This document shows, piece by piece, positions 6,564 through 13,043 of a stretch of 16,271 nucleotides of DNA (positions are counted from its first letter, which is position 1; every line of letters starts with the position of its first letter). The position numbers and the translations under genes were made by a program. A model generated the notes under the pieces. That model did no database searches. It worked only from the letters and a program-made list of their open reading frames with translations, and was not told the origin of the DNA. Source of the stretch: Propionibacterium sp. Lineage in GTDB: Bacteria > Actinomycetota > Actinomycetes > Propionibacteriales > Propionibacteriaceae. The stretch lies in NCBI GenBank assembly GCA_012837465.1, contig DURG01000395.1, forward strand, positions 1 to 16,271, given 5' to 3'.

Positions 6564-8324
6564 ATGAAACTCACCATCCTCGGCGGCGGCGGATTCCGCG
6601 TGCCCCTCGTGTACAAGGCCCTCATCGCCGACGAGGCCCCAGGCCGGGTGACCGAGCTGCGCCTCTACGACACCGACGAGACGCGCCTCGGGGCCATCCG
6701 CGCGGTCCTCGACGAGCTCGCAGCCGAGGCGCAGGACCCGCCCACGCTGATCAGCACCACGGATCTCGGCGAGGCCCTGGCCGGTACGGACTTCATCTTC
6801 TCCGCCATCCGCGTCGGCGGGGCCCCGGGCCGGGCCCTCGACGAGAAGATCTCGCTTTCGCACGGCGTCATCGGCCAGGAGACCGTGGGCGCCGGCGGCA
6901 TCTCCTACGCGTTGCGCGGCATCCCCGCCGTGCTCAAGATCGTCGAAGCCGTCAAGGAGCACGCGCCTGACGCCTACTTCATCAACTTCACCAACCCCGC
7001 CGGCGTGATCACCGAGGTGCTGCGCAAGCACCTGGGCGACAGGGTCGTCGGGATCTGCGACTCCCCCGTCGGGATGGCCCGACGCGTCCTCGACGTGCTC
7101 AAGGGCGCTGGCCTCGTCGCTGCGGACGTGCCCAACGTCAGCGCCGGCAGCGGTCGCGTCAAGCTCAAGTACGCCGGGCTGAACCACCTCGGGTGGCTCA
7201 CCGGCCTCCATGTCGACGGCGAGGACGTGCTGCCCAAGCTCTTCGAGCGCCCGGACCTCATCGAGAGCTTCGAGGAGGGCCGCCTGTTCGGTGCCGACCT
7301 CATCCAGGCACTCAAGGCCGTGCCCAACGAATACCTGCACTACTACTACTTCCCCCGCGAGGCCTTCGCCGTCGACTCGGTCTCCGACAAGACCCGCGGC
7401 CGCTTCCTCGCCGAGCAGCAGAAGGGCTTCTACGAGAAGTCCGACGACGGGCTCAGCGCCCACGAGCGGTGGGATCGCACCCGCCTCGAGCGCGAGCAGA
7501 CCTACATGGCCACCAACCGCGAGGCTGCCGGAAACTTCGAGCGCGACGAGGCCGACCTCGAGACGGGCGGCTACGACAAGGTGGCGCTGGCCATCATGCA
7601 CGCCATCGCCAACGACACCCCCGTCGAGCTGATCCTCAACGTGGCCAACAACGGCGCCCTTCCCGACCTGGACGACGCCGCCGTCGTGGAGATCCCCTGC
7701 CGGGTGGACGCGTCCGGCGTCGCCCCGCTGGCCGGCGCCAAACTGCCGGACCATGGCCGCGGCCTGGTGATCAACGCCAAGTACGTGGAGCGCCGCACCA
7801 TCGACGCGGCGCTCAACCAGTCGCGCGATGATGCGCTGCTGGCGCTCAGCCACCACCCCCTCGTCGACTCCTTCCACGTTGCCGAGGAACTCTTGGCCGA
7901 CCTCGTCGCGGCCTTCCCCGAGGACCTCGCGTACCTCAGCGAGGATCCTGCGGACGATGGCGAGGCCCCTGTGGAGAATGCGGAGTCGAGCGAACAGCTA
8001 GCAGTTCACACTGAGGGCCCGTACCGATCCAACACCGCGTGGGCTGTAGCACTTGAAGCGGCGAAGGGGGCCGCCGCGGGCAACCCGGAATACAGGGATG
8101 CCGTGCAGGTGATTCGCCACTTGGGCTGGCGTGCACCCCAGGAAGCCGTGTCCTGGCACGAGGGCACGACCCCCAGCGTGGTCGCGAACAGCCCCGCGAT
8201 GGGCGTGGTGCCCGGGATGGCCGTGCAACGCGCGATGGCGCTGGTCGTCGCTCGGCTGGTGGAGACCGCCAGTACGCCTCTGCAACGGGAGCACGCGGCC
8301 ATGTTTGCCGCGATGGTGGGCTAG
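6564..8324 (+). CDS. GH4 6-phospho-beta-glucosidase with C-terminal extension
   Basis: This NAD+- and Mn2+-dependent hydrolase of PTS-imported phospho-beta-glucosides belongs to glycoside hydrolase family 4 and acts in the cytoplasm through oxidation at C3. Residues 4-13 (TILGGGGFRVP) are the Rossmann nucleotide loop. RVGG (83-86), GQETVGAGG (104-112), INFTNPAG (140-147), GICDSPVG with the metal Cys C165, and GLNHLGW with metal His H208 are all present, as is EYLHYYY (257-263), near the usual catalytic Tyr. The beta-type form (GGFRVPL start) favours beta- over alpha-glucosides. GH4 enzymes of this kind usually end near residue 450. This one has about 125 more residues of unknown type, whose first codons are less GC-biased. 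The ATG at 6564 has AGAGGA upstream; the open frame starts at 6531. It ends 9 bp from the convergent alkyltransferase-like gene. Confidence 0.9.
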   Translation: MKLTILGGGGFRVPLVYKALIADEAPGRVTELRLYDTDETRLGAIRAVLDELAAEAQDPPTLISTTDLGEALAGTDFIFSAIRVGGAPGRALDEKISLSHGVIGQETVGAGGISYALRGIPAVLKIVEAVKEHAPDAYFINFTNPAGVITEVLRKHLGDRVVGICDSPVGMARRVLDVLKGAGLVAADVPNVSAGSGRVKLKYAGLNHLGWLTGLHVDGEDVLPKLFERPDLIESFEEGRLFGADLIQALKAVPNEYLHYYYFPREAFAVDSVSDKTRGRFLAEQQKGFYEKSDDGLSAHERWDRTRLEREQTYMATNREAAGNFERDEADLETGGYDKVALAIMHAIANDTPVELILNVANNGALPDLDDAAVVEIPCRVDASGVAPLAGAKLPDHGRGLVINAKYVERRTIDAALNQSRDDALLALSHHPLVDSFHVAEELLADLVAAFPEDLAYLSEDPADDGEAPVENAESSEQLAVHTEGPYRSNTAWAVALEAAKGAAAGNPEYRDAVQVIRHLGWRAPQEAVSWHEGTTPSVVANSPAMGVVPGMAVQRAMALVVARLVETASTPLQREHAAMFAAMVG

Positions 8325-8333
8325 CCCACTGCG

Positions 8334-8732
8334 TCAACTGCTGAGTTCGTCCACGGCCTTGGCGTAGTCGGCGGCGAGCTTGCCGAGATCGACGCGGTGC
8401 CGCCCGATTCGGCACCGCTTCTCGCCGTGCTCGATCTCCTCCCGCGCCCACTGCTTGCGGGCCAGGGGGAGGAGGTGTTCGGGGAGCCCGCCGTCGCGGT
8501 TGGTGACCCGCCACCAACTCACCTCGCCGCCGTGGACGGACATGATGGAGCCGACGCGACGCGCGCTGGTGCCGACGAGTTCGGCGATCTCCCCATAGGA
8601 GACGACGGAGCCGGGCGGCACCTGCTCGACGGCGCGCAGCACCAACTCGATGGTGACTTCGGGGTCGCGTCCCTCGATGCGTTTCGCTCGTTCCTCACGA
8701 AAGGCTCGGGAGCCGGAACTGTTGCCGGCCAT
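8334..8732 (-). CDS. Alkyltransferase-like (ATL) protein, MGMT homologue without the acceptor Cys
   Basis: This 132-residue protein corresponds to the C-terminal DNA-binding domain of O6-alkylguanine-DNA alkyltransferases. VPPGSVVSYGEIAELVGTSARRVGSIM (38-64) is the helix-turn-helix with its arginine finger. The PCHR active site is replaced by SWWRV (72-76), with Trp where the alkyl-accepting Cys would be. ATL proteins bind O6-alkylguanine and pass the lesion to nucleotide excision repair instead of removing it. The ATG at 8732 is two bases after the sirtuin stop, so the two genes are co-transcribed. The first 25 residues precede the domain, and residues about 8-21 are encoded by DNA that matches the dispersed repeat seen upstream of feoB. 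A longer open frame to 9110 is only an antisense shadow of the sirtuin gene. Confidence 0.85.
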   Translation of the reverse strand: MAGNSSGSRAFREERAKRIEGRDPEVTIELVLRAVEQVPPGSVVSYGEIAELVGTSARRVGSIMSVHGGEVSWWRVTNRDGGLPEHLLPLARKQWAREEIEHGEKRCRIGRHRVDLGKLAADYAKAVDELSS

Positions 8733-8734
8733 GC

Positions 8735-9475
8735 TCAGGCCTGACGGGCGAGCAGGTCGGGCAGTACGTCGTCGAGTTGGCCGTTGACCACCTCGTGGGC
8801 GAGGTGGTCCATCGCCGTCTCGGTGGCGTTGACGATCACGCCGTAGGCGCCGTGCCCGATCGCGGTGGGGAACAGCCCAGCCACCGGGTAGACCCCCAAC
8901 GAGGTGCCGACGGCGACGATCGCGTCGCAGTCCTCGACGGCGTTGATCGCTGCCTCGATCACGTCGGGCTCGAGCACCTCCTCGAACAGGATCACCGTCG
9001 CACGGGTGATGCCACCACAATCCGGGCAGCGCGGATCCTCCTCGCCGGCGTTGACTCGGTCGATCATCTCCTCCATGGGGCCGGTCTTCCCGCACATCTC
9101 GCAGCGCCACTGGCGCATCGAGCCGTGCACCTCATGGACCAGTTCGTCCGAGGAACCCGCCACCTGGTGCAAACCGTCGGTGTTCTGCGTGATGATCGCG
9201 CGGAGACGCCCCTGCTGCTCCAGGTCGACGATGGCCTCGTGCGCCTTCGTGGGCTTGGCAGTCCACACCTCGGGGGTCGCGCGGCGGCGCCAGGCGGCCT
9301 TGCGGACGTCCTCGTCGTTGAGGTACCAGGAGAGGGTGGAGACGAGCTCGGCGTATGGGTCCTTGGTCCACAGGCCCTCGGGGCCGCGGAAATCGGGGAT
9401 GCCCGCGGCGGTCGACAGGCCGGCGCCGGACAGGATCACGATGCGGTTGGCTTCAGCGAGAGACGAGATGGCCAT
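8735..9475 (-). CDS. Sir2-family NAD-dependent protein deacylase (sirtuin)
   Basis: This protein removes acyl groups from lysines using NAD+ and gives nicotinamide and O-acyl-ADP-ribose. The 246-residue product has the NAD-binding GAGLSTAAGIPDFRGPEG (17-34), TQNTDGLH (96-103), the catalytic His in HEVHGS (H117), a zinc ribbon (C125, C128, C150, C153) and VGTSLGVYPVAG (189-200). The usual FGE after the ribbon reads FEE (164-166). No class-defining Ala/Tyr/Arg set was resolved, so the acyl preference is left open. The start at ATG 9475 is chosen because the Sir2 fold begins directly after it. The open frame extends to 9550, but the extra 25 codons lie in a perfect inverted repeat and are not family-like. 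It is the first gene of an operon with the ATL protein. Confidence 0.92.
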   Translation of the reverse strand: MAISSLAEANRIVILSGAGLSTAAGIPDFRGPEGLWTKDPYAELVSTLSWYLNDEDVRKAAWRRRATPEVWTAKPTKAHEAIVDLEQQGRLRAIITQNTDGLHQVAGSSDELVHEVHGSMRQWRCEMCGKTGPMEEMIDRVNAGEEDPRCPDCGGITRATVILFEEVLEPDVIEAAINAVEDCDAIVAVGTSLGVYPVAGLFPTAIGHGAYGVIVNATETAMDHLAHEVVNGQLDDVLPDLLARQA

Positions 9476-9508
9476 GCCCCCATCATGCCCGGCGCCCGGG
9501 CCGCGGTG

Positions 9509-9556
9509 GGCATTGTGAACCTGTGCGGCGGAGTTGCCGCACAGGTTCACAATGCC
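9509..9556. repeat. 21-bp perfect inverted repeat in the sirtuin-feoA gap
   Basis: Arms at 9509-9529 and 9536-9556 are exact reverse complements (21 of 21) around the 6-base loop GGAGTT. Each arm contains TTGTGAACCTGTGCGG or its complement. It lies 33 bases upstream of the sirtuin ATG and 44 bases upstream of the feoA iron box. As RNA it would form a very stable hairpin in either direction. It could be a regulator site, a transcription barrier between divergent genes or a small mobile repeat. I saw no second copy in the window. Confidence 0.8.
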
Positions 9557-9589
9557 TGCGTCAGGAGGTCGCTAATGTGACCCCCGTGG

Positions 9590-9619
9590 TTGCAATAAGG
9601 TTAGGCAAAGCTAACCTAA
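9590..9619 (+). promoter_or_regulatory. DtxR/IdeR iron box and promoter of the feo operon
   Basis: TTAGGCAAAGCTAACCTAA (9601-9619) matches 16 of 19 positions of the DtxR/IdeR consensus TTAGGTTAGGCTAACCTAA. The outer arms TTAGG/CCTAA pair perfectly. It ends four bases before the feoA ATG and leaves no room for a ribosome site, which suggests a leaderless mRNA. TTGCAA (9590-9595) with TAACCT (9612-9617) at 16-bp spacing is a weak candidate promoter under the box. Repression by Fe2+-loaded DtxR/IdeR is the established mode for such sites; that regulator is not in this window unless the mntR-like protein serves. Confidence 0.85.
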
Positions 9620-9623
9620 ACCC

Positions 9624-9914
9624 ATGACTCTCGTGGAACTCTTCGCCTCCCGGCGTTGCAAGACGGCCCAGGCGCTGTCCGAGCAGTCGACCCGCACGCT
9701 CGACACGCTGCCCATCGGGGAGGAGCGCACCCTCGTCGGCTTCGACCACGACGACGTGGTGGCGCGCAGGCTGTTCGACCTCGGTTTCACGCCCGGCGAG
9801 AGTGTCGTGCGCCTGAGGCACGCCCCGCTCGGGGACCCGCTGATGTTTCGCGTGGGTGGCGTCGAGATCGTCCTGCGCAAGGCCCAGGCCCGACGCATCC
9901 TGGTTGCGGCGTGA
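9624..9914 (+). CDS. feoA: FeoA family protein, ferrous iron uptake
   Basis: FeoA is a small cytoplasmic SH3-like protein that works with the FeoB permease in Fe2+ import. The domain covers residues 26-96: TLDTLPIGEERT, then ARRLFDLGFTPGESVVRLRHAPLGDPLMFRVGG, then IVLRKAQARRILV, which is a clear FeoA pattern (LxxLGxxPG, APxGDP). FeoA proteins are mostly 75-80 residues; this one is 96, with a polar N-terminal extension (ELFASRRCKTAQALSEQ). No later in-frame start with a ribosome site is visible, so ATG 9624 is kept. It lies directly behind an iron box, and feoB follows after 97 bp that hold a dispersed repeat, an unusually wide gap for this pair. Confidence 0.9.
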   Translation: MTLVELFASRRCKTAQALSEQSTRTLDTLPIGEERTLVGFDHDDVVARRLFDLGFTPGESVVRLRHAPLGDPLMFRVGGVEIVLRKAQARRILVAA

Positions 9915-9932
9915 CCTACTCCCGCTCGTTTA

Positions 9933-10000
9933 CCTCGACACGCTCGTTCGTTCCTCACGAGCGGCTCAGCACGGCGCCTCGCGGGCACTCGGGACCCGGG
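9933..10000. repeat. Dispersed repeat copy in the feoA-feoB gap
   Basis: The gap carries CCTCGACACGCTCGTTCG followed by CGTTCCTCACGA (9949-9960) and ends with GGGCACTCGGGACCCGGG (9983-10000). The last 18-mer is identical to 3424-3441. The CGTTCCTCACGA 12-mer is identical to 8689-8700 inside the ATL gene, where CCTCGA also precedes it. Inner segments CTCGT and ACGAG can pair. I take it as one copy of a dispersed, partly palindromic repeat. Confidence 0.55.
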
Positions 10001-10011
10001 GGAGGGAAAGC

Positions 10012-11946
10012 GTGAGCCACGGCCACCATCCGCCCGCACCCCGCACGGGTGCCGAGGCGGCCGCGCCGCGCATTGCGCTGATCGGCAGCCCCAACGCGGG
10101 CAAGACCACCCTCTTCAACGGCCTCACCGGGCTCCGCGCCAAGACCGGCAACTACCCCGGCGTCACCGTCGCCCGCTACGAGGGCCTCGTTGAGACGGAT
10201 ACCGGCCCGGTCGTCGTCGAGGATCTGCCCGGCACCTACTCACTCGACCCCATCAGCCCCGACGAGGAGATCGTCGCCACCGTCCTCGACGAGGCGGATT
10301 CGATCGCCGGCCTGCTGGTCGTGGTCGACGCCACCAACCTGCGCCGCGGCCTGGGCTTCGTCGCCCAGGTGCAGCAGGCGGGCCTGCCCACCGCGATCGT
10401 GCTCACCTTCGCCGACGAACTGCTGCGCCGCGGCGGCAAGGTCGACCCGGAGGCGCTTTCCCGCGCGCTCGGGCTGAAGGTGTTGCCGGTGGTCGCGGGT
10501 GAGCGACGCGGGGTCGAGGCGCTGCGCCAAGCCCTGGCCGACCCGACGTCCTGGCCCGCCCCGATGCTGCCGCCCCCCACCGAGCCCGAGGAGGTCGTCG
10601 GCTGGACCCAGTCCATCGTCAAGGCCGCCCACTTCGCCGCGCCAGATCCTGATTCGCGCACCGGAAGGCTCGACGGCGTGCTGCTGCATCCGGTCTGGGG
10701 CACGCTGATCTTCTTCCTCACGATGTTCGCGTTCTTCCAGACGATCTTCGTGGTCGCCGCGCCCATCCAGGGCTGGATCGAATCCGCGTTCGCGTGGCTG
10801 GGGGAGTGGGCCCGCACGTCCATCCCGGTCGGCTGGCTCGCCTCCTTCGTGGCCGACGCGCTGCTGGCCGGGGTGGGCGGCGTGCTCGTGTTCGTGCCGC
10901 AGATCGCGCTGCTGTTCGTCCTCATCTCCCTGCTCGAGGGCTCCGGCTACCTTTCCAGGGCGGCGTACCTGATGGACCGGGTCATGTCGACGGCGGGGCT
11001 CGAGGGCCGCGCGTTCGTCGCGCTCCTGTCGTCGCTGGCCTGTGCCATCCCCGGCATCATGGCCACCCGCACCCTGCCGTCGGCCAAGGACAGGCTCGCG
11101 ACCATGATGGCCGCGCCGCTGATGACCTGTTCGGCCAGGCTGCCGGTCTACGTGCTGCTCATCGGCCTGCTCGTGCCGCCAGACCTGGGCTGGGGTCCGC
11201 TCAGGGCGCAGGGCGCCATCATGTTCGGGCTCTACGTGCTCGGGGCGGCGTCGGCCATGACCTCGGCCTGGTTCTGGAAGCGCATCGTGGGCCGCTCCGG
11301 CGTCGGCCTGCCCTTCTACATGGAGATGCCGTCCTACCGGCTGCCGCGGCTGAAGACCGTGCTGATCTCGGTATGGGACGCGTGCAAGGCGTTCCTGCGC
11401 AAGATCACCTCGATCATCCTCGTGACCACCGTCATCCTGTGGGCCCTGCTGAGCCTGCCGATGCGCTCGGCCGACGAACTGGCCGCCGCCGGCGTCGACC
11501 CCACCGACGACGTCGCGGTCACCGCCTACACGCTCGACCAGTCCATCGCCGCCGACATCGGCCGTGCCGTCCAACCCGTCTTCGAGCCGCTTGGCTTCGA
11601 CTGGCGGATCAACGTGGGCGTCATCTCCTCGCTCGCCGCGCGCGAGGTGTTCGTCGCGACGCTGGGGCAGGTCGCCTCCGCGTCGGACCCGGAGAACCCC
11701 ACCAACGCCCTGGCCGAGATGCGCCACCAGGACGGCCCCCGCGAGGGGGAGAAGGTCTTCACCCCGCCCACCATCGCCGCGCTGCTGGTGTTCTTCGTCT
11801 ACGCCATGCAGTGCATGTCCACGCTGGCCGTCATGCGCCGCGAGACCGGCACGTGGCGCTGGCCCATCATCGCGTTCACCTACCTGGGCGTCACCGCCTG
11901 GGTGATGGCGTTCCTCGCCCACCAGATCGTCGGAGTGCTGACATGA
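10012..11946 (+). CDS. feoB: Ferrous iron transporter FeoB
   Basis: This is the Fe2+ permease of the Feo system: an N-terminal cytoplasmic G-protein domain joined to a polytopic membrane domain. Its 644 residues are shorter than E. coli FeoB (773). The G domain has G1 GSPNAGKT (25-32), switch I NYPGVTV (47-53) and G3 DLPGTYSL (71-78). The G4 position reads TFADE (132-136) instead of the common NxxD. The membrane part starts near residue 224 (LLHPVWGTLIFF) and has the two Gate regions; CAIPGIMATR (344-353) matches the conserved Cys-Pro-Gly segment of Gate 1. The GTG at 10012 is preferred because GGAGG lies at 10001-10005; the open frame upstream covers a repeat. Its stop overlaps the next start (ATGA, 11943-11946). 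Confidence 0.95.
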   Translation: MSHGHHPPAPRTGAEAAAPRIALIGSPNAGKTTLFNGLTGLRAKTGNYPGVTVARYEGLVETDTGPVVVEDLPGTYSLDPISPDEEIVATVLDEADSIAGLLVVVDATNLRRGLGFVAQVQQAGLPTAIVLTFADELLRRGGKVDPEALSRALGLKVLPVVAGERRGVEALRQALADPTSWPAPMLPPPTEPEEVVGWTQSIVKAAHFAAPDPDSRTGRLDGVLLHPVWGTLIFFLTMFAFFQTIFVVAAPIQGWIESAFAWLGEWARTSIPVGWLASFVADALLAGVGGVLVFVPQIALLFVLISLLEGSGYLSRAAYLMDRVMSTAGLEGRAFVALLSSLACAIPGIMATRTLPSAKDRLATMMAAPLMTCSARLPVYVLLIGLLVPPDLGWGPLRAQGAIMFGLYVLGAASAMTSAWFWKRIVGRSGVGLPFYMEMPSYRLPRLKTVLISVWDACKAFLRKITSIILVTTVILWALLSLPMRSADELAAAGVDPTDDVAVTAYTLDQSIAADIGRAVQPVFEPLGFDWRINVGVISSLAAREVFVATLGQVASASDPENPTNALAEMRHQDGPREGEKVFTPPTIAALLVFFVYAMQCMSTLAVMRRETGTWRWPIIAFTYLGVTAWVMAFLAHQIVGVLT

Positions 11947-12512
11947 AACGAGCCATCCACCCCCAGTCCATCCCCGGCGAGCCGCGCGCGGTGCGCTGGG
12001 TGACCGACGTCGACCTCCCCGTCGGCGAGGTGGTCAAGGCCGCCGGGACGCTGGGCCCGCTCATGGAGTACGGGGTGCTCACCAAGGTCATGGTCGAGCG
12101 CGGCGGCGTCTGGACGTGGCTGGCCGAGGACCAGAGCTGGACCGACCACGGCCCGCGGATCCGCGACGCGGTGGCCGCCGCCGTCGACCTCGACGGCTGG
12201 GAGATCACCGAGGGCTCCGAGGAACTCCTCGGCCTGCTGGCCCGTGAGGTGCTCGAGGGCGAACTGGCCAGCTACGTGTCCAGCCACGGCGGCCACATCA
12301 CCGTGGAGAGCTCCACGCCCACCACATTGATGCTCGACTTCGGTGGCGCGTGCGAGGACTGCCCGGCCGCCGGCGCCACGCTGCACGACCGCATCGAGAA
12401 GACCGTCCGGGAGCGCTACCCGCTCGTCGAGAAGGTCGAGCGCGTGGGCGGCGAGCACCAAGGCGGCCTCAGCGGATGGCTCGGCCTGCCCGTGCCGGGT
12501 CGCGGAAGGTGA
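11943..12512 (+). CDS. NifU-domain protein, third gene of the feo operon
   Basis: This 189-residue protein has at its end a NifU C-terminal (Fe-S scaffold) domain: GGHITVESSTPTTLMLDF (116-133), then GACEDCPAAGATL (135-147) with the cluster-binding CxxC C137/C140, and a closing helix IEKTVRERYP. The N-terminal 95 residues resemble the small Nfu-type N-domain (VRWVTDVDLP, LMEYGVLTKVMVE, IRDAVAAAV), which often accompanies it. It would receive iron for Fe-S cluster assembly in the cytoplasm. The ATG overlaps the feoB stop by four bases, so translation is coupled. Iron entry and cluster scaffold are thus made together under the same iron box. E. coli FeoC is unrelated in sequence. Confidence 0.85.
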   Translation: MKRAIHPQSIPGEPRAVRWVTDVDLPVGEVVKAAGTLGPLMEYGVLTKVMVERGGVWTWLAEDQSWTDHGPRIRDAVAAAVDLDGWEITEGSEELLGLLAREVLEGELASYVSSHGGHITVESSTPTTLMLDFGGACEDCPAAGATLHDRIEKTVRERYPLVEKVERVGGEHQGGLSGWLGLPVPGRGR

Positions 12513-12600
12513 CCTTGGGAAATCGCCGCGATCGCGCCAGATAGCTCCCATCGCGTCGTTTTCTAAAGGTGAAACGTGGGCGCGCAGTGAGAATGGGGTG

Positions 12601-13043
12601 ATGAACGTCTACGAGCACGTCTCCGAGTTCGCCGCCCCACACAATGCCGTCGCAGCCATGGTCACGGGCCCGGGGGGTCCTCGCAGGCGTGGGTGGCAGG
12701 TTGGCGAACAAGCACGCGATCACCAGCTGGATCGGGGTCGACGACGTGGCCCGCGTCTACGCGCACGCCCTGGCCACGCCGTTGATGCAGGGGCCGGTGA
12801 ACATGGTGGGGCCGGAGCCGGTCACGCACCAGGAGTTCGCCGACACACTCGCCAGGGTGCTGCGGCGGAGGGCGTGGCTGCCGGTGCCGCAGATCGGGCC
12901 GAAGGCGCTGCTGGGCTCAGAGGGTCACGACCCAGCTGATCGACACCGATCAGAGGGTCAGCTCCGCCAAGCTGGAGGCCACAGGCTTCCAGTTCGCCGA
13001 GCCCACCGTCGAGGAGGCGCTGGCGCACACGCTCATGCGGTGA
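12601..13043 (+). pseudogene. Remnant of an SRPBCC-epimerase (TIGR01777-type) fusion
   Basis: Three pieces in three frames resemble parts of one protein. At 12601-12660, MNVYEHVSEFAAPHNAVAAM looks like the start of an SRPBCC domain. From about 12668 to 12918, in the second frame, GVLAGVGGRLANKH, ITSWIGVDDVARVYAHAL, GPVNMVGPEPVTHQEFADTL and WLPVPQIGPKALLG match the last third of TIGR01777 sugar-epimerase-like SDR proteins. After a further frame change, 12930-13043 gives QRVSSAKLEATGFQFAEP and EEALAHTLMR-stop, the family's usual end. About two thirds of the gene, including the nucleotide-binding half, is missing, so it cannot make an active enzyme. The stop overlaps the convergent rhomboid gene by 11 bp. 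Confidence 0.75.

Noticed and set aside
6351..7877. 508-codon open frame on the minus strand under the GH4 gene
   Set aside because: It is antisense to a recognised enzyme, has low-complexity composition and no family-like motif.
9476..9550. N-terminal extension of the sirtuin from ATG 9550
   Set aside because: These 25 codons lie in the intergenic inverted repeat and do not resemble Sir2 proteins; the ATG at 9475 starts directly at the fold.
10240..11922. 560-codon open frame on the minus strand under feoB
   Set aside because: It is antisense to a clear FeoB with full motifs; its Arg/Gly/His/Gln-rich product is typical of a GC-rich shadow frame.
12513..12600. Extra gene or RNA between the NifU-domain gene and the pseudogene
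   Set aside because: There is only an 88-base gap with no convincing hairpin, promoter pair or reading frame.
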